Positions 13,162-20,033 of a DNA stretch of 22,544 bases are shown one piece after another. The notes under the pieces were generated by a model. The model saw only the letters and a list, made by a program, of their open reading frames with translations, was not told the DNA's origin and did no database searches. Source of the stretch: Roseburia sp. (GTDB lineage Bacteria > Bacillota > Clostridia > Lachnospirales > Lachnospiraceae); contig JAUUNJ010000009.1 in NCBI GenBank assembly GCA_030844625.1, positions 1 to 22,544 on the forward strand. The letters are read 5' to 3'. Each line of letters begins with the position of its first letter. The first letter of the stretch is position 1. The position numbers and the translations under genes were made by a program.

Positions 13162-16098
13162 ATGAATAAAAGTATTAAGAAAGCAACAGGTGTAATTTTA
13201 GCAGCTGTAATGGGGATATCATTATGCAGTGCTAACATTACCAGAAACACAGAAGTAAAAGCTGAAAATCATACCGTTTTTGCGGAGATTGAAGAGACGA
13301 ACATTACAAAAGATGAATTAGAAGATATTGCTGAAATTGCTTTAGAAGATGGAGCAAAGGCAGCAGAATTAGTCAATAGCTATGATGAAACTGCAGATTA
13401 TGATGCAGCGGTGAATTATGCCCTTACATCCTATTATGAAACGGAAAACTTCGATCAGTTAGACCAGTTCGAAGATACTGTGGATGACAGAAGTGAGGAT
13501 ATTGTAGAGGGATATGAGGCGGCAGCAGAGGAAAGATCAAAAGGTGATGCGAACGGTTATGAAGCGGGAACAGTTATAGCAATATTTGATGGAAAAGCGA
13601 CAGAAGAAGAAATTAATGCTGTTTGCAAGGCAGAGTATGGAGAAGTGAAATCAATATATAAGGATTTCACAGGAGATTATGTTGCAACAATCTCTATATC
13701 ATTAGGTCAGACAGTAGATATGGCATCGGATGCCTATAGTGAGTATAGCATTACAGATGCGGTTGCCAGTAATGACTATTGTGAAGTAGAAGAGAGCGCA
13801 TTTGGAGCAACAAATGATCCGGACCTTACCAAGCAGTATTATTTAAATAATATTCATGTGAAAGAAGCATGGGATTATGTTTCAAGTCATACACACGATA
13901 AGGTATTGGTGGGCGTAATTGATACGGGTGCTCAGATTAATCATCCGGATCTAAAAAATGTAATTTCACCATATTCAGCAGATGTGACGGGCAGTACACC
14001 GGTTTTATTGAAAGACTGCGATGCACCGGCAAAAGATAATCATGGTACGGGGGTAGCAAGCATTATTGCAGCGGAAGCAAATAATAATACACAGATGGCA
14101 GGTGTAGCAAGCTGTTACAATAATGATGTTGTGGAAATTCTTGCGGTTCAGACATCTACATACTATGCATCGACCAATGACTATAGGTTTACAATAGAGA
14201 ATCAAATTAAGGCTATGAATTACTGTGCAGAACAGGGAGTGAAAGTAGTCAATATGAGTCTTGGTGGATATACATATAATAGCGCAAGGGAAGCTGAAAT
14301 AAATAAAATAACCGACGTGGGTATTATTGTGGTATGTGCAGCGGGAAATGACAGTGTCACAACTTCCCATTATCCTTCGGATTCAGAGAAAGCTATTTCA
14401 GTAGCGGCAACAACATCAACGGACAAGCTTGCAGGATTCTCTAATTATGGCAGTCAGAAGGATATATGTGCACCGGGAAGCAGCATATATATGCTGAATA
14501 AAAATTCAGGTGCATATTATGGCAGTGGTACTTCCATGGCATCTCCTGTAGTAGCTGCCGTGGCAGCTATGATGTGCTCTGTTAACAGCAATTTAAATTA
14601 TTTTGATGTTAAGAGAATTATGGCAAATACAGCCACAGAATTAGCGGATGAAGCATCAAGAAATAAGGTTCCATTTGGAGTGGTAAATGCTGAAAAATGT
14701 ATCGAATATGCAGTTAATTATACCCCGGATACAATGTTTAAGCATGAGACCGAAACCTATCAGAATCTGGCATATAAGAAAGATGCGGCAATATCAGACA
14801 TATATAGTCCGGAATCTTTTCCTCTTGAAAATCTGGTAGATGGTGACACCAACTCAAAGGTTATTACAGAGAGCAGCAGTGGACAATGGGTAGAGGTAGA
14901 TCTGGGACAATCTTATGAGATTGATAAAATAAATCTTTATTATGAAAGAAATAATACCACCGGATATAGCATAAAAATTTCAGAGGATCATGAAAACTGG
15001 ACCGAAGTCGCCAGTGGAGAGAAAGGTGTACAATATAGCAATAGCTTTGAATTTACAAAACAAACAGCCAGATATGTAAAGGCAGAGTTCATAGATAATG
15101 CAACATATGTACTTTTAACGGAACTGGAAGTTTACGGATATGTGGAACCTAAAACAGAATATATCGATATTCTTGAAGAAAAAGAGAAACCTTCAGAAGT
15201 ACTTAACATGACGGCAAATTGGATCTTTCCAAATGCAGTACGTGTAGCCTGGAAAGAAGATGCCAATAGAGTCTCAAAGGATTATACATACAACATATAT
15301 GTGGACGGCAAAGTTCAAAGTTCAGGTCTGACAGAAACAGATAAAATTATAACAGGTTTATTAACGGGAACTCATACGTTTAAAGTTACTGCCTGTCTTA
15401 ATGGGCATGAATCAGCAGGAACTACTGTTAGTACATATGTTAGTGATACAGTGCCCACAACTGCACCAGTACCTACTACTACAGAAGAGCCAACAACTAC
15501 AGTAGCAGGTCAGGAACCATTAGAAGTAATTGGTATGATGGCATCGTGTCCTTCAGACAATACAATCGAAGTTGTGTGGGGACAGGATGAGGACAGAATT
15601 AACAGTGGATGTAAATATAATGTATATGTTAATGATGTAAAAGTATTAAATGAGGTTATTTGTAATCGTTATACCATTAGCGATGTGGAAGCAGGAACTG
15701 TTCAGGTTAAGGTAACAGCCACTCTGAACGGAATAGAAACTGTAGGTGTAACAGAGACTGTAAATGTAACAGAAGCAACAGAAGGACCTACCGCAACAGA
15801 AGAGCCAACAACTGCAGCAGTAGGTCAGGAACCGTTGGAAGTAATCGGTCTGATTGCAACATGTGAAAAGGACAATACAATTGAAGTTGTATGGGGACAG
15901 GATGAGGACAGAATTAACAGTGGATGTAAATATAATGTATATATTAATGGTGAAAAGATATTAAGTGAAGTAATATGTGCACATTACACCGTTGAAAATG
16001 TCAGTGCAGGAACAGTTAATGTTAGAGTAACTGCAGTATTAAATGGAATTGAGTCACCGGGCGTATCTCAGGACATAGATATTTCAGGAGTGAAATAA
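13162..16098 (+). CDS. Secreted subtilisin-family serine protease with discoidin-like and Fn3-like domains
   Basis: The 978-residue protein starts at the ATG at 13162 behind GGGAGGAAAG; a GTG at 13105 lies before this site. It has a signal peptide (1 to about 35), an acidic prodomain (about 40-215), and an S8 catalytic domain (about 220-515) with Asp254 (GVIDTG), His294 (NHGTGVAS), oxyanion Asn396 (AAGND) and Ser458 (GTSMASP). An F5/8-type C (discoidin, CBM32-like) domain follows (about 533-660; LENLVDGDTNSK, WVEVDLGQSYEIDKINLYYE). Three Fn3-like modules occupy about 676-762, 785-870 and 889-975, joined by Thr/Pro linkers. The full triad suggests an active protease; glycan or surface binding by the extra domains is inferred. 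No LPXTG or membrane anchor is present, so it is released or non-covalently bound. Hairpins follow the stop. Confidence 0.93.
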   Translation: MNKSIKKATGVILAAVMGISLCSANITRNTEVKAENHTVFAEIEETNITKDELEDIAEIALEDGAKAAELVNSYDETADYDAAVNYALTSYYETENFDQLDQFEDTVDDRSEDIVEGYEAAAEERSKGDANGYEAGTVIAIFDGKATEEEINAVCKAEYGEVKSIYKDFTGDYVATISISLGQTVDMASDAYSEYSITDAVASNDYCEVEESAFGATNDPDLTKQYYLNNIHVKEAWDYVSSHTHDKVLVGVIDTGAQINHPDLKNVISPYSADVTGSTPVLLKDCDAPAKDNHGTGVASIIAAEANNNTQMAGVASCYNNDVVEILAVQTSTYYASTNDYRFTIENQIKAMNYCAEQGVKVVNMSLGGYTYNSAREAEINKITDVGIIVVCAAGNDSVTTSHYPSDSEKAISVAATTSTDKLAGFSNYGSQKDICAPGSSIYMLNKNSGAYYGSGTSMASPVVAAVAAMMCSVNSNLNYFDVKRIMANTATELADEASRNKVPFGVVNAEKCIEYAVNYTPDTMFKHETETYQNLAYKKDAAISDIYSPESFPLENLVDGDTNSKVITESSSGQWVEVDLGQSYEIDKINLYYERNNTTGYSIKISEDHENWTEVASGEKGVQYSNSFEFTKQTARYVKAEFIDNATYVLLTELEVYGYVEPKTEYIDILEEKEKPSEVLNMTANWIFPNAVRVAWKEDANRVSKDYTYNIYVDGKVQSSGLTETDKIITGLLTGTHTFKVTACLNGHESAGTTVSTYVSDTVPTTAPVPTTTEEPTTTVAGQEPLEVIGMMASCPSDNTIEVVWGQDEDRINSGCKYNVYVNDVKVLNEVICNRYTISDVEAGTVQVKVTATLNGIETVGVTETVNVTEATEGPTATEEPTTAAVGQEPLEVIGLIATCEKDNTIEVVWGQDEDRINSGCKYNVYINGEKILSEVICAHYTVENVSAGTVNVRVTAVLNGIESPGVSQDIDISGVK
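15514..16086 (+). repeat. Tandem duplication of a 315-bp Fn3-like module
   Basis: Modules two (about 15514-15771) and three (about 15826-16086) of the protease are offset by 315 bases (105 residues, module plus linker). They share a 51-base block that is identical at the nucleotide level (15577-15627 and 15892-15942), within longer near-identity at EPLEVIG and the NTIEVVWGQDEDRINSGCKYN stretch. The first module is clearly older and diverged. Confidence 0.88.
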
Positions 16099-16127
16099 TC
16101 AATTAGACAAAAATTCCCTATCATCTG

Positions 16128-16161
16128 GTTTTCGAAAAGGATCAAGGAACTTTTTGAAAAC
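16128..16161 (+). other. Hairpin in the 3' region of the subtilase mRNA
   Basis: GTTTTCGAAAAG (16128-16139) and CTTTTTGAAAAC (16150-16161) form a 12-bp stem with one G-U pair and a 10-base loop. No U-run follows; it may act as a 3' stabiliser before the terminator at 16173. Confidence 0.45.
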
Positions 16162-16172
16162 TGATAAAAGAG

Positions 16173-16203
16173 GAAACGCGACCATAACCGGTCGCGTTTC
16201 TTT
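16173..16203. terminator. Terminator between convergent subtilase and BIG2 genes
   Basis: GAAACGCGACC (16173-16183) and GGTCGCGTTTC (16190-16200) pair perfectly over 11 bp around ATAACC. Short T-tract on the plus strand and a U-rich CTCTTTTAT on the minus strand; probably serves both genes. Confidence 0.75.
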
Positions 16204-16239
16204 ATAAAACAATTTGAAAGTTCTTACAAAATATCAGGT

Positions 16240-16917
16240 TTAATCATCAAATTCATACGAAAATTTCATGTCCAGATAATCTTCTACTACTTCTAAGTAA
16301 TCTTCTGCCTGATCTACTTTTGATTCTATGGATTTATATTTAGAGTAGCTGATTTTTCCACTTTCATATTTTCTTTCCCAGTTGTTATCCAGTCTGTCTA
16401 ATTTGTTTTCGATGTTTTTAATTTTCTTTACAAATTGATAATACTGTTTTTTTCTACTTGTATATGTACTTGCAAGTTTCAGCTTCTTAATGTTCTTTTT
16501 GATTTTTTTTGCGTTTTTCTTGTATTTTTTAATCTTTGCTTTTGCAGTTGATGTGGAAACAGATTTTTTTGCTTTTTTAACTGTAATTTTATATGATGCT
16601 TTTACATTTGTACCATTAATTTTTACAGTAATAGTTGCTGTTCCGGCTTTAACACCTTTAATCTTAGTGTCATCATCATTTTTGATTAATACTTTTGCTA
16701 TTGATGAATTGCTGCTGCTCCAAGTATACTCACTGTCCCTAAGGTCCAGATCGCCAGGGGAAATGTGTGAGTCAAGTTCAATTGTATTCCCCACATAAAC
16801 GGTTTTGTTTCCTGTAATTGTAACACTTTGTACATCTGTAGCTGCCAGGGCGGGTACAGCCATAACCAATGTTAAAACAATAGTTAATAAAACTGATAAA
16901 AAATTCTTTTTTGTCAT
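16240..16917 (-). CDS. Secreted BIG2 (bacterial Ig-like) protein with lysine-rich helical tail
   Basis: The 225-residue product starts at MTKKNFLSVLL, where a GTGAGG site sits at the right distance; a start 13 codons earlier would overlap the upstream gene. It has a signal peptide (cleavage probably after ALA, residue 25) and a BIG2 domain (about 29-113) with YTWSSSNSSIAKV and the classic GVKAGTATITVKI. A strongly basic stretch (about 113-150, KKYKKNAKKIKKNIKKLK) follows, then a helical, increasingly acidic tail (160-225) likely to form a coiled coil. There is no enzyme domain and no sorting signal. It lies 17 bases after the PepSY lipoprotein gene, so both are probably one transcript under the adjacent two-component system. 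Electrostatic wall binding is inference. Confidence 0.8.
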   Translation of the reverse strand: MTKKNFLSVLLTIVLTLVMAVPALAATDVQSVTITGNKTVYVGNTIELDSHISPGDLDLRDSEYTWSSSNSSIAKVLIKNDDDTKIKGVKAGTATITVKINGTNVKASYKITVKKAKKSVSTSTAKAKIKKYKKNAKKIKKNIKKLKLASTYTSRKKQYYQFVKKIKNIENKLDRLDNNWERKYESGKISYSKYKSIESKVDQAEDYLEVVEDYLDMKFSYEFDD

Positions 16918-16934
16918 TTTTAATACCTCACTTT

Positions 16935-17582
16935 CTATCTTATTTCTTCGCTCCATTCAAGAAATGTTCCTGTCTCAGCATCAATTTCAAATTCATATTC
17001 CTTCTGTCCGTAAAGAATCTCTCCCTCATATATGTAATGTCCGTCATCGTAATCCAACTTAATATGAAGATCATTTTCTGTTGCACCGGAAACTCTGTCA
17101 AGTGCCAGCTTTTTTGCTTTTTCCAGACTGATTGACACTTGCGGCTGTGAATCGTTCTGTCCCCTGTCCTGATTTGGGGATTCGGATTGTACGCTGTTTT
17201 GATTGTTTGAATGGGTCTGTTCGCTATCCTGACTTTGTGATTCATTTTGCACCTTACTCTGATTCTGTTGCGTACCTGATGTGACAGGAATTCCATTTTC
17301 CTTATCCACTTTCTGAATTGTTCCGTCAGAAGCAAGGATTTCGTAGTCATATGCCGTCCCGGATATAGTATCCATAAATTTGACCTCATAAACTGTTTTT
17401 CCGTTTTCATTTTCTCTGGAGATATGAAGTTCGGACAGATCAGATTCTGAGACATTAGCGTCTTCAAAAGCAATTTCCTGAGCTTTGTTTTTCCCGATAT
17501 CTTTGTCTTCAGTGGCTCCACATCCACCCAGCAATCCTATGGCTGATAGGAAAAGAACCATTGTAATATATTTTTTTATCAT
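16935..17582 (-). CDS. Lipoprotein with two PepSY domains
   Basis: The 215-residue precursor has a lipobox (LLGGC, lipidated Cys21), a first PepSY domain (about 28-95; KAQEIAFEDANV, YEVKFMDTISGTAYDYEILASDG), a Gln/Ser/Asn-rich flexible linker (about 100-148), and a second PepSY domain (about 150-215; EKAKKLALDRVSG, YEGEILYGQKEYEFEIDAETG). PepSY domains occur in propeptides and are thought to inhibit or chaperone secreted proteases. It sits at the outer face of the membrane. It lies 91 bases after the histidine kinase gene with its own promoter-like DNA and direct repeats, so it is a likely target, and perhaps feedback regulator, of that system; this is inference. A secreted subtilase lies nearby as a possible partner. 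Confidence 0.87.
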   Translation of the reverse strand: MIKKYITMVLFLSAIGLLGGCGATEDKDIGKNKAQEIAFEDANVSESDLSELHISRENENGKTVYEVKFMDTISGTAYDYEILASDGTIQKVDKENGIPVTSGTQQNQSKVQNESQSQDSEQTHSNNQNSVQSESPNQDRGQNDSQPQVSISLEKAKKLALDRVSGATENDLHIKLDYDDGHYIYEGEILYGQKEYEFEIDAETGTFLEWSEEIR

Positions 17583-17618
17583 AGGTCTTTCTCCTTTCGA
17601 TTTCTATATATTTGTTTT

Positions 17619-17667
17619 GTTATATATAGTATGATTGAAAAAGATTAAAGAAAGATTAAAAGATTAT
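17619..17667 (-). promoter_or_regulatory. Candidate response-regulator site and promoter before the PepSY lipoprotein gene
   Basis: Read on the minus strand, TTTAATC, TTTAATC and TTCAATC (plus-strand GATT cores at 17654, 17643 and 17633) are spaced 11 and 10 bases, with a fourth degenerate GATTAT at 17662. A -10-like TATATA/TATAAC lies just downstream (17619-17628), so the repeats cover the -35 region. This layout is typical for OmpR/PhoB-family activators, and such a regulator is encoded two genes upstream. Confidence 0.6.
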
Positions 17668-17673
17668 ATTTTT

Positions 17674-19089
17674 TCAAATATTTTTCGTTAATTTTTTACT
17701 TTCATATTCTAATGGAAGACCGAAAGTGAATTTGCTGCCTTCTCCCGGAGTGCTTTCTGCCTTAATCCATCCGCCGTGGGCGTTCACGATCCATTGCACC
17801 ATGGAAAGCCCAAGTCCCGAATGATTTCCGTTTCTGGATTGAGATATCTGATAAAATCTTTCCCATATATGTGGAAGATCTTCTGCGGGAATACCGATTC
17901 CATTATCCTGGATAATACCAGTAACCTCCTGTTCTGTTTTTGACAGATAAATTTTTATGATTCCATTTTCTTTGCTGTATGTGACAGCGTTTGATATAAG
18001 ATTAACAATCATGCGAATATAAAATGTTTCATCAACTGGTGCAAAAATGTCCGGGTCAATATTTTGTATGATCTGTATATGTTTTCCTGATGAATTTGCC
18101 AATAGCTGCTGGTCTTCCGCAACAATCTCTGTCAATTCGCTGACATTCAATTGTTCCCGGTGTAAAGGCTGTCTGCCCTGATCAGCACGGGACAGCAGAA
18201 GTAATTGAGAAATCATCTCTGCCATTTTTTTTGTTTTTTTATAAATTAGTGTAATTTGTTCACGTTGTTTTTCCGACAGACTTTTATCTGCCAGACATGC
18301 ATCACATTGAGCCATAATTACACTGACAGGAGTCCTTAATTCATGGGAAACATCGGATGTAAATTGTTTTTCTCTCTGAAAAACTTTTTCCAATTGTTCA
18401 AGCATTTCATCAAATGTTTCTGCCAGATCATAGATTTCATCCCGGTTTTGCTTATGCAGCTTTTCCGGATTGTTTGTATTTGTTTCGCCCTGCAGATTGA
18501 TTCTCCGGGACATATCTGCATCTGCCTGTATTTTTCGAACAGTATCTGTTATCTGGCGGACAGGAAGCAGAGTTCTCCTTGTAAAACGATATCCGAGAAA
18601 TGCTGTTATAACAACCATAAGAGGGAGAAGTATTACTGCAAAATGCAGAGTGATTCGAAAATTTTCTTCCGCATCTGTCACAGAAGTAATCCCTCTGATA
18701 TATAGGTCCTCTGTTGGAACGGACAAATCAAATACATACCAATCTTTATATTGTTCCCGGACTTTTCTTAGCTCACCATCCGAGAATTCTGGCTGTTCAT
18801 CAAAACCGTATGGTACTTTTCCGTATAGAAAATAGCCTTTTGTATTATAGATGGATAGATACACATTATCCTCCACAGAGTAAAAATCAGAATCAATTTC
18901 TAATTTACCATCTTCCTCTTCGATATCGTCCAGGCTGTTTTCCACATGATCTCTCAATTTTGCCTGAGTAGAACTGAGTACTTCCCTGTTGCTGAGGGAA
19001 AATAAAATTGCAAGTGCCATACATGTTACAAGAATCATAAAAAATGTATAAATAATGGTCAGTTTCATTTTTAATGTAAGTTGTTTCAT
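17674..19089 (-). CDS. Sensor histidine kinase (HAMP, HisKA, HATPase)
   Basis: The 471-residue membrane kinase has TM1 (about 9-31), an extracytoplasmic sensor region (about 32-148), TM2 (about 149-167), a HAMP linker (about 168-235), HisKA with the phospho-acceptor His249 (FTSDVSHELRTP), and HATPase_c with N-box Asn367, G1 DNGIGIPAEDLPHIWERF (395-412) and G2 GLGLSMVQWIV. All key residues are intact. The sensor region has no recognised ligand domain and is acidic (DDIEEEDGKLEIDSD), which would suit a cation or cationic peptide, though that is speculation. The gene overlaps the response regulator gene by four bases (ATGA), a normal arrangement for such pairs. Confidence 0.94.
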   Translation of the reverse strand: MKQLTLKMKLTIIYTFFMILVTCMALAILFSLSNREVLSSTQAKLRDHVENSLDDIEEEDGKLEIDSDFYSVEDNVYLSIYNTKGYFLYGKVPYGFDEQPEFSDGELRKVREQYKDWYVFDLSVPTEDLYIRGITSVTDAEENFRITLHFAVILLPLMVVITAFLGYRFTRRTLLPVRQITDTVRKIQADADMSRRINLQGETNTNNPEKLHKQNRDEIYDLAETFDEMLEQLEKVFQREKQFTSDVSHELRTPVSVIMAQCDACLADKSLSEKQREQITLIYKKTKKMAEMISQLLLLSRADQGRQPLHREQLNVSELTEIVAEDQQLLANSSGKHIQIIQNIDPDIFAPVDETFYIRMIVNLISNAVTYSKENGIIKIYLSKTEQEVTGIIQDNGIGIPAEDLPHIWERFYQISQSRNGNHSGLGLSMVQWIVNAHGGWIKAESTPGEGSKFTFGLPLEYESKKLTKNI

Positions 19090-19760
19090 TCTTTTACCTT
19101 CATTACATATCCAGTGCCACGCACTGTATGAATTAATTTTTGTTCAAAGCCGTCATCAATTTTTTTTCGCAAATAGCGAATATAAACATCAATAACGTTT
19201 GAGCCTCCTGTGTAATCATAATTCCATAAATGCTGCTCCAGCCGTTCTCTGGATAATACAATTCCCTCATTTTGTACCATATACCTGAGCAGGGAAAATT
19301 CCTTTCCGGATAATTGAATTTCCTTTCCGGCACGCAGTACCTGATAGGTGTCCAGATGAACCTCCAGATTGCCGATTGTGTAGCAGCTTTTCGGGGTTTC
19401 TGACGGTTTTCTCAGAAGCACCCGGATTCTGGCTAACAGTTCTTCAAATGCAAATGGTTTCACCAGATAATCATTTGCGCCTGCATCCAAACCGGTTACC
19501 CGGTCATTTATGCTGTCTTTCGCTGTGAGCAGGAGTACCGGAACGTTTTGCTTTCGGTTTCGTATGGTTTTAAGTACAGTTAGTCCGTCCACCTTGGGCA
19601 TCATAATATCCAGAATAATAGCGTCATATTCTGCACCGCTGATATAATCAAGAGCTTCTTGACCGTCAAAGCAGGAATCCACACTGTAATGCCTTTCCTT
19701 TAATCTGTCAGATAATATTCTGTTCAGATCCTTTTCATCTTCTGCAATTAAAATACGCAT
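19086..19760 (-). CDS. OmpR-family response regulator
   Basis: The 224-residue regulator has a receiver domain (1-118) with the acidic pocket Glu7/Asp8, phospho-acceptor Asp51 (ILDIMMPKVDG), Thr79 and Lys101, then a winged-helix DNA-binding domain (about 125-222; LSGKEFSLLRYMVQNEG, SNVIDVYIRYLRKKI, IHTVRGTGYVMK). It pairs with the overlapping kinase gene. A strong AGGAGG ribosome site precedes the ATG, and a TATAAT at 19801-19796 (minus strand) is a possible -10. The likely target is the downstream lipoprotein/BIG2 unit through repeats at 17633-17660. Confidence 0.95.
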   Translation of the reverse strand: MRILIAEDEKDLNRILSDRLKERHYSVDSCFDGQEALDYISGAEYDAIILDIMMPKVDGLTVLKTIRNRKQNVPVLLLTAKDSINDRVTGLDAGANDYLVKPFAFEELLARIRVLLRKPSETPKSCYTIGNLEVHLDTYQVLRAGKEIQLSGKEFSLLRYMVQNEGIVLSRERLEQHLWNYDYTGGSNVIDVYIRYLRKKIDDGFEQKLIHTVRGTGYVMKVKE

Positions 19761-19942
19761 ATTAACCTCCTTTTCTACAAATCTCTTTTACTATAATTAT
19801 AATAGGATTTCAAAAATTTGCATATTAAACTTTTGGCAGTTATAAAAGTAGATACACAGTATTTTTATATAACAGTAAAAAAAGAGAGTATTCTAAAATA
19901 TAAACACCGATTTAATGAGTGAAATATGATAAAATAAAAATA

Positions 19943-19971
19943 TTGTGTATTAGTATTTTCACTGATATGCT
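19943..19971 (+). promoter_or_regulatory. Predicted promoter of the GH64 gene
   Basis: TTGTGT (19943-19948), a 17-base spacer and TATGCT (19966-19971), with start near 19978 and a leader of about 55 bases. Both boxes match 4 of 6 consensus bases. Confidence 0.45.
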
Positions 19972-19984
19972 GTCCGCAGTGAAA
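19957..19984. promoter_or_regulatory. Inverted repeat bracketing the GH64 -10 region
   Basis: TTTCACTG (19957-19964) and CAGTGAAA (19977-19984) are perfect 8-bp arms, centre-to-centre 20 bases, flanking the predicted -10 and start point. The layout fits a dimeric repressor site. Confidence 0.45.
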
Positions 19985-20033
19985 TGATTTTACGTTTAAT
20001 TTTAAAACAGACAGAAAATTAAGGAGGATAATT

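Noticed and set aside
15514..16086. Repeats in the protease as a CRISPR or mobile-element signature
   Set aside because: They are in-frame protein modules with a 315-bp period, not short spaced repeats, and no transposase or cas gene is present.
16918..16956. Earlier ATG for the BIG2 protein
   Set aside because: It would overlap the lipoprotein gene and put 13 charged residues before the signal peptide; the inner ATG has a better site.
16940..17527. 195-codon minus-strand frame overlapping the PepSY lipoprotein gene
   Set aside because: It is a shifted shadow; the other frame has a lipobox and two PepSY domains.
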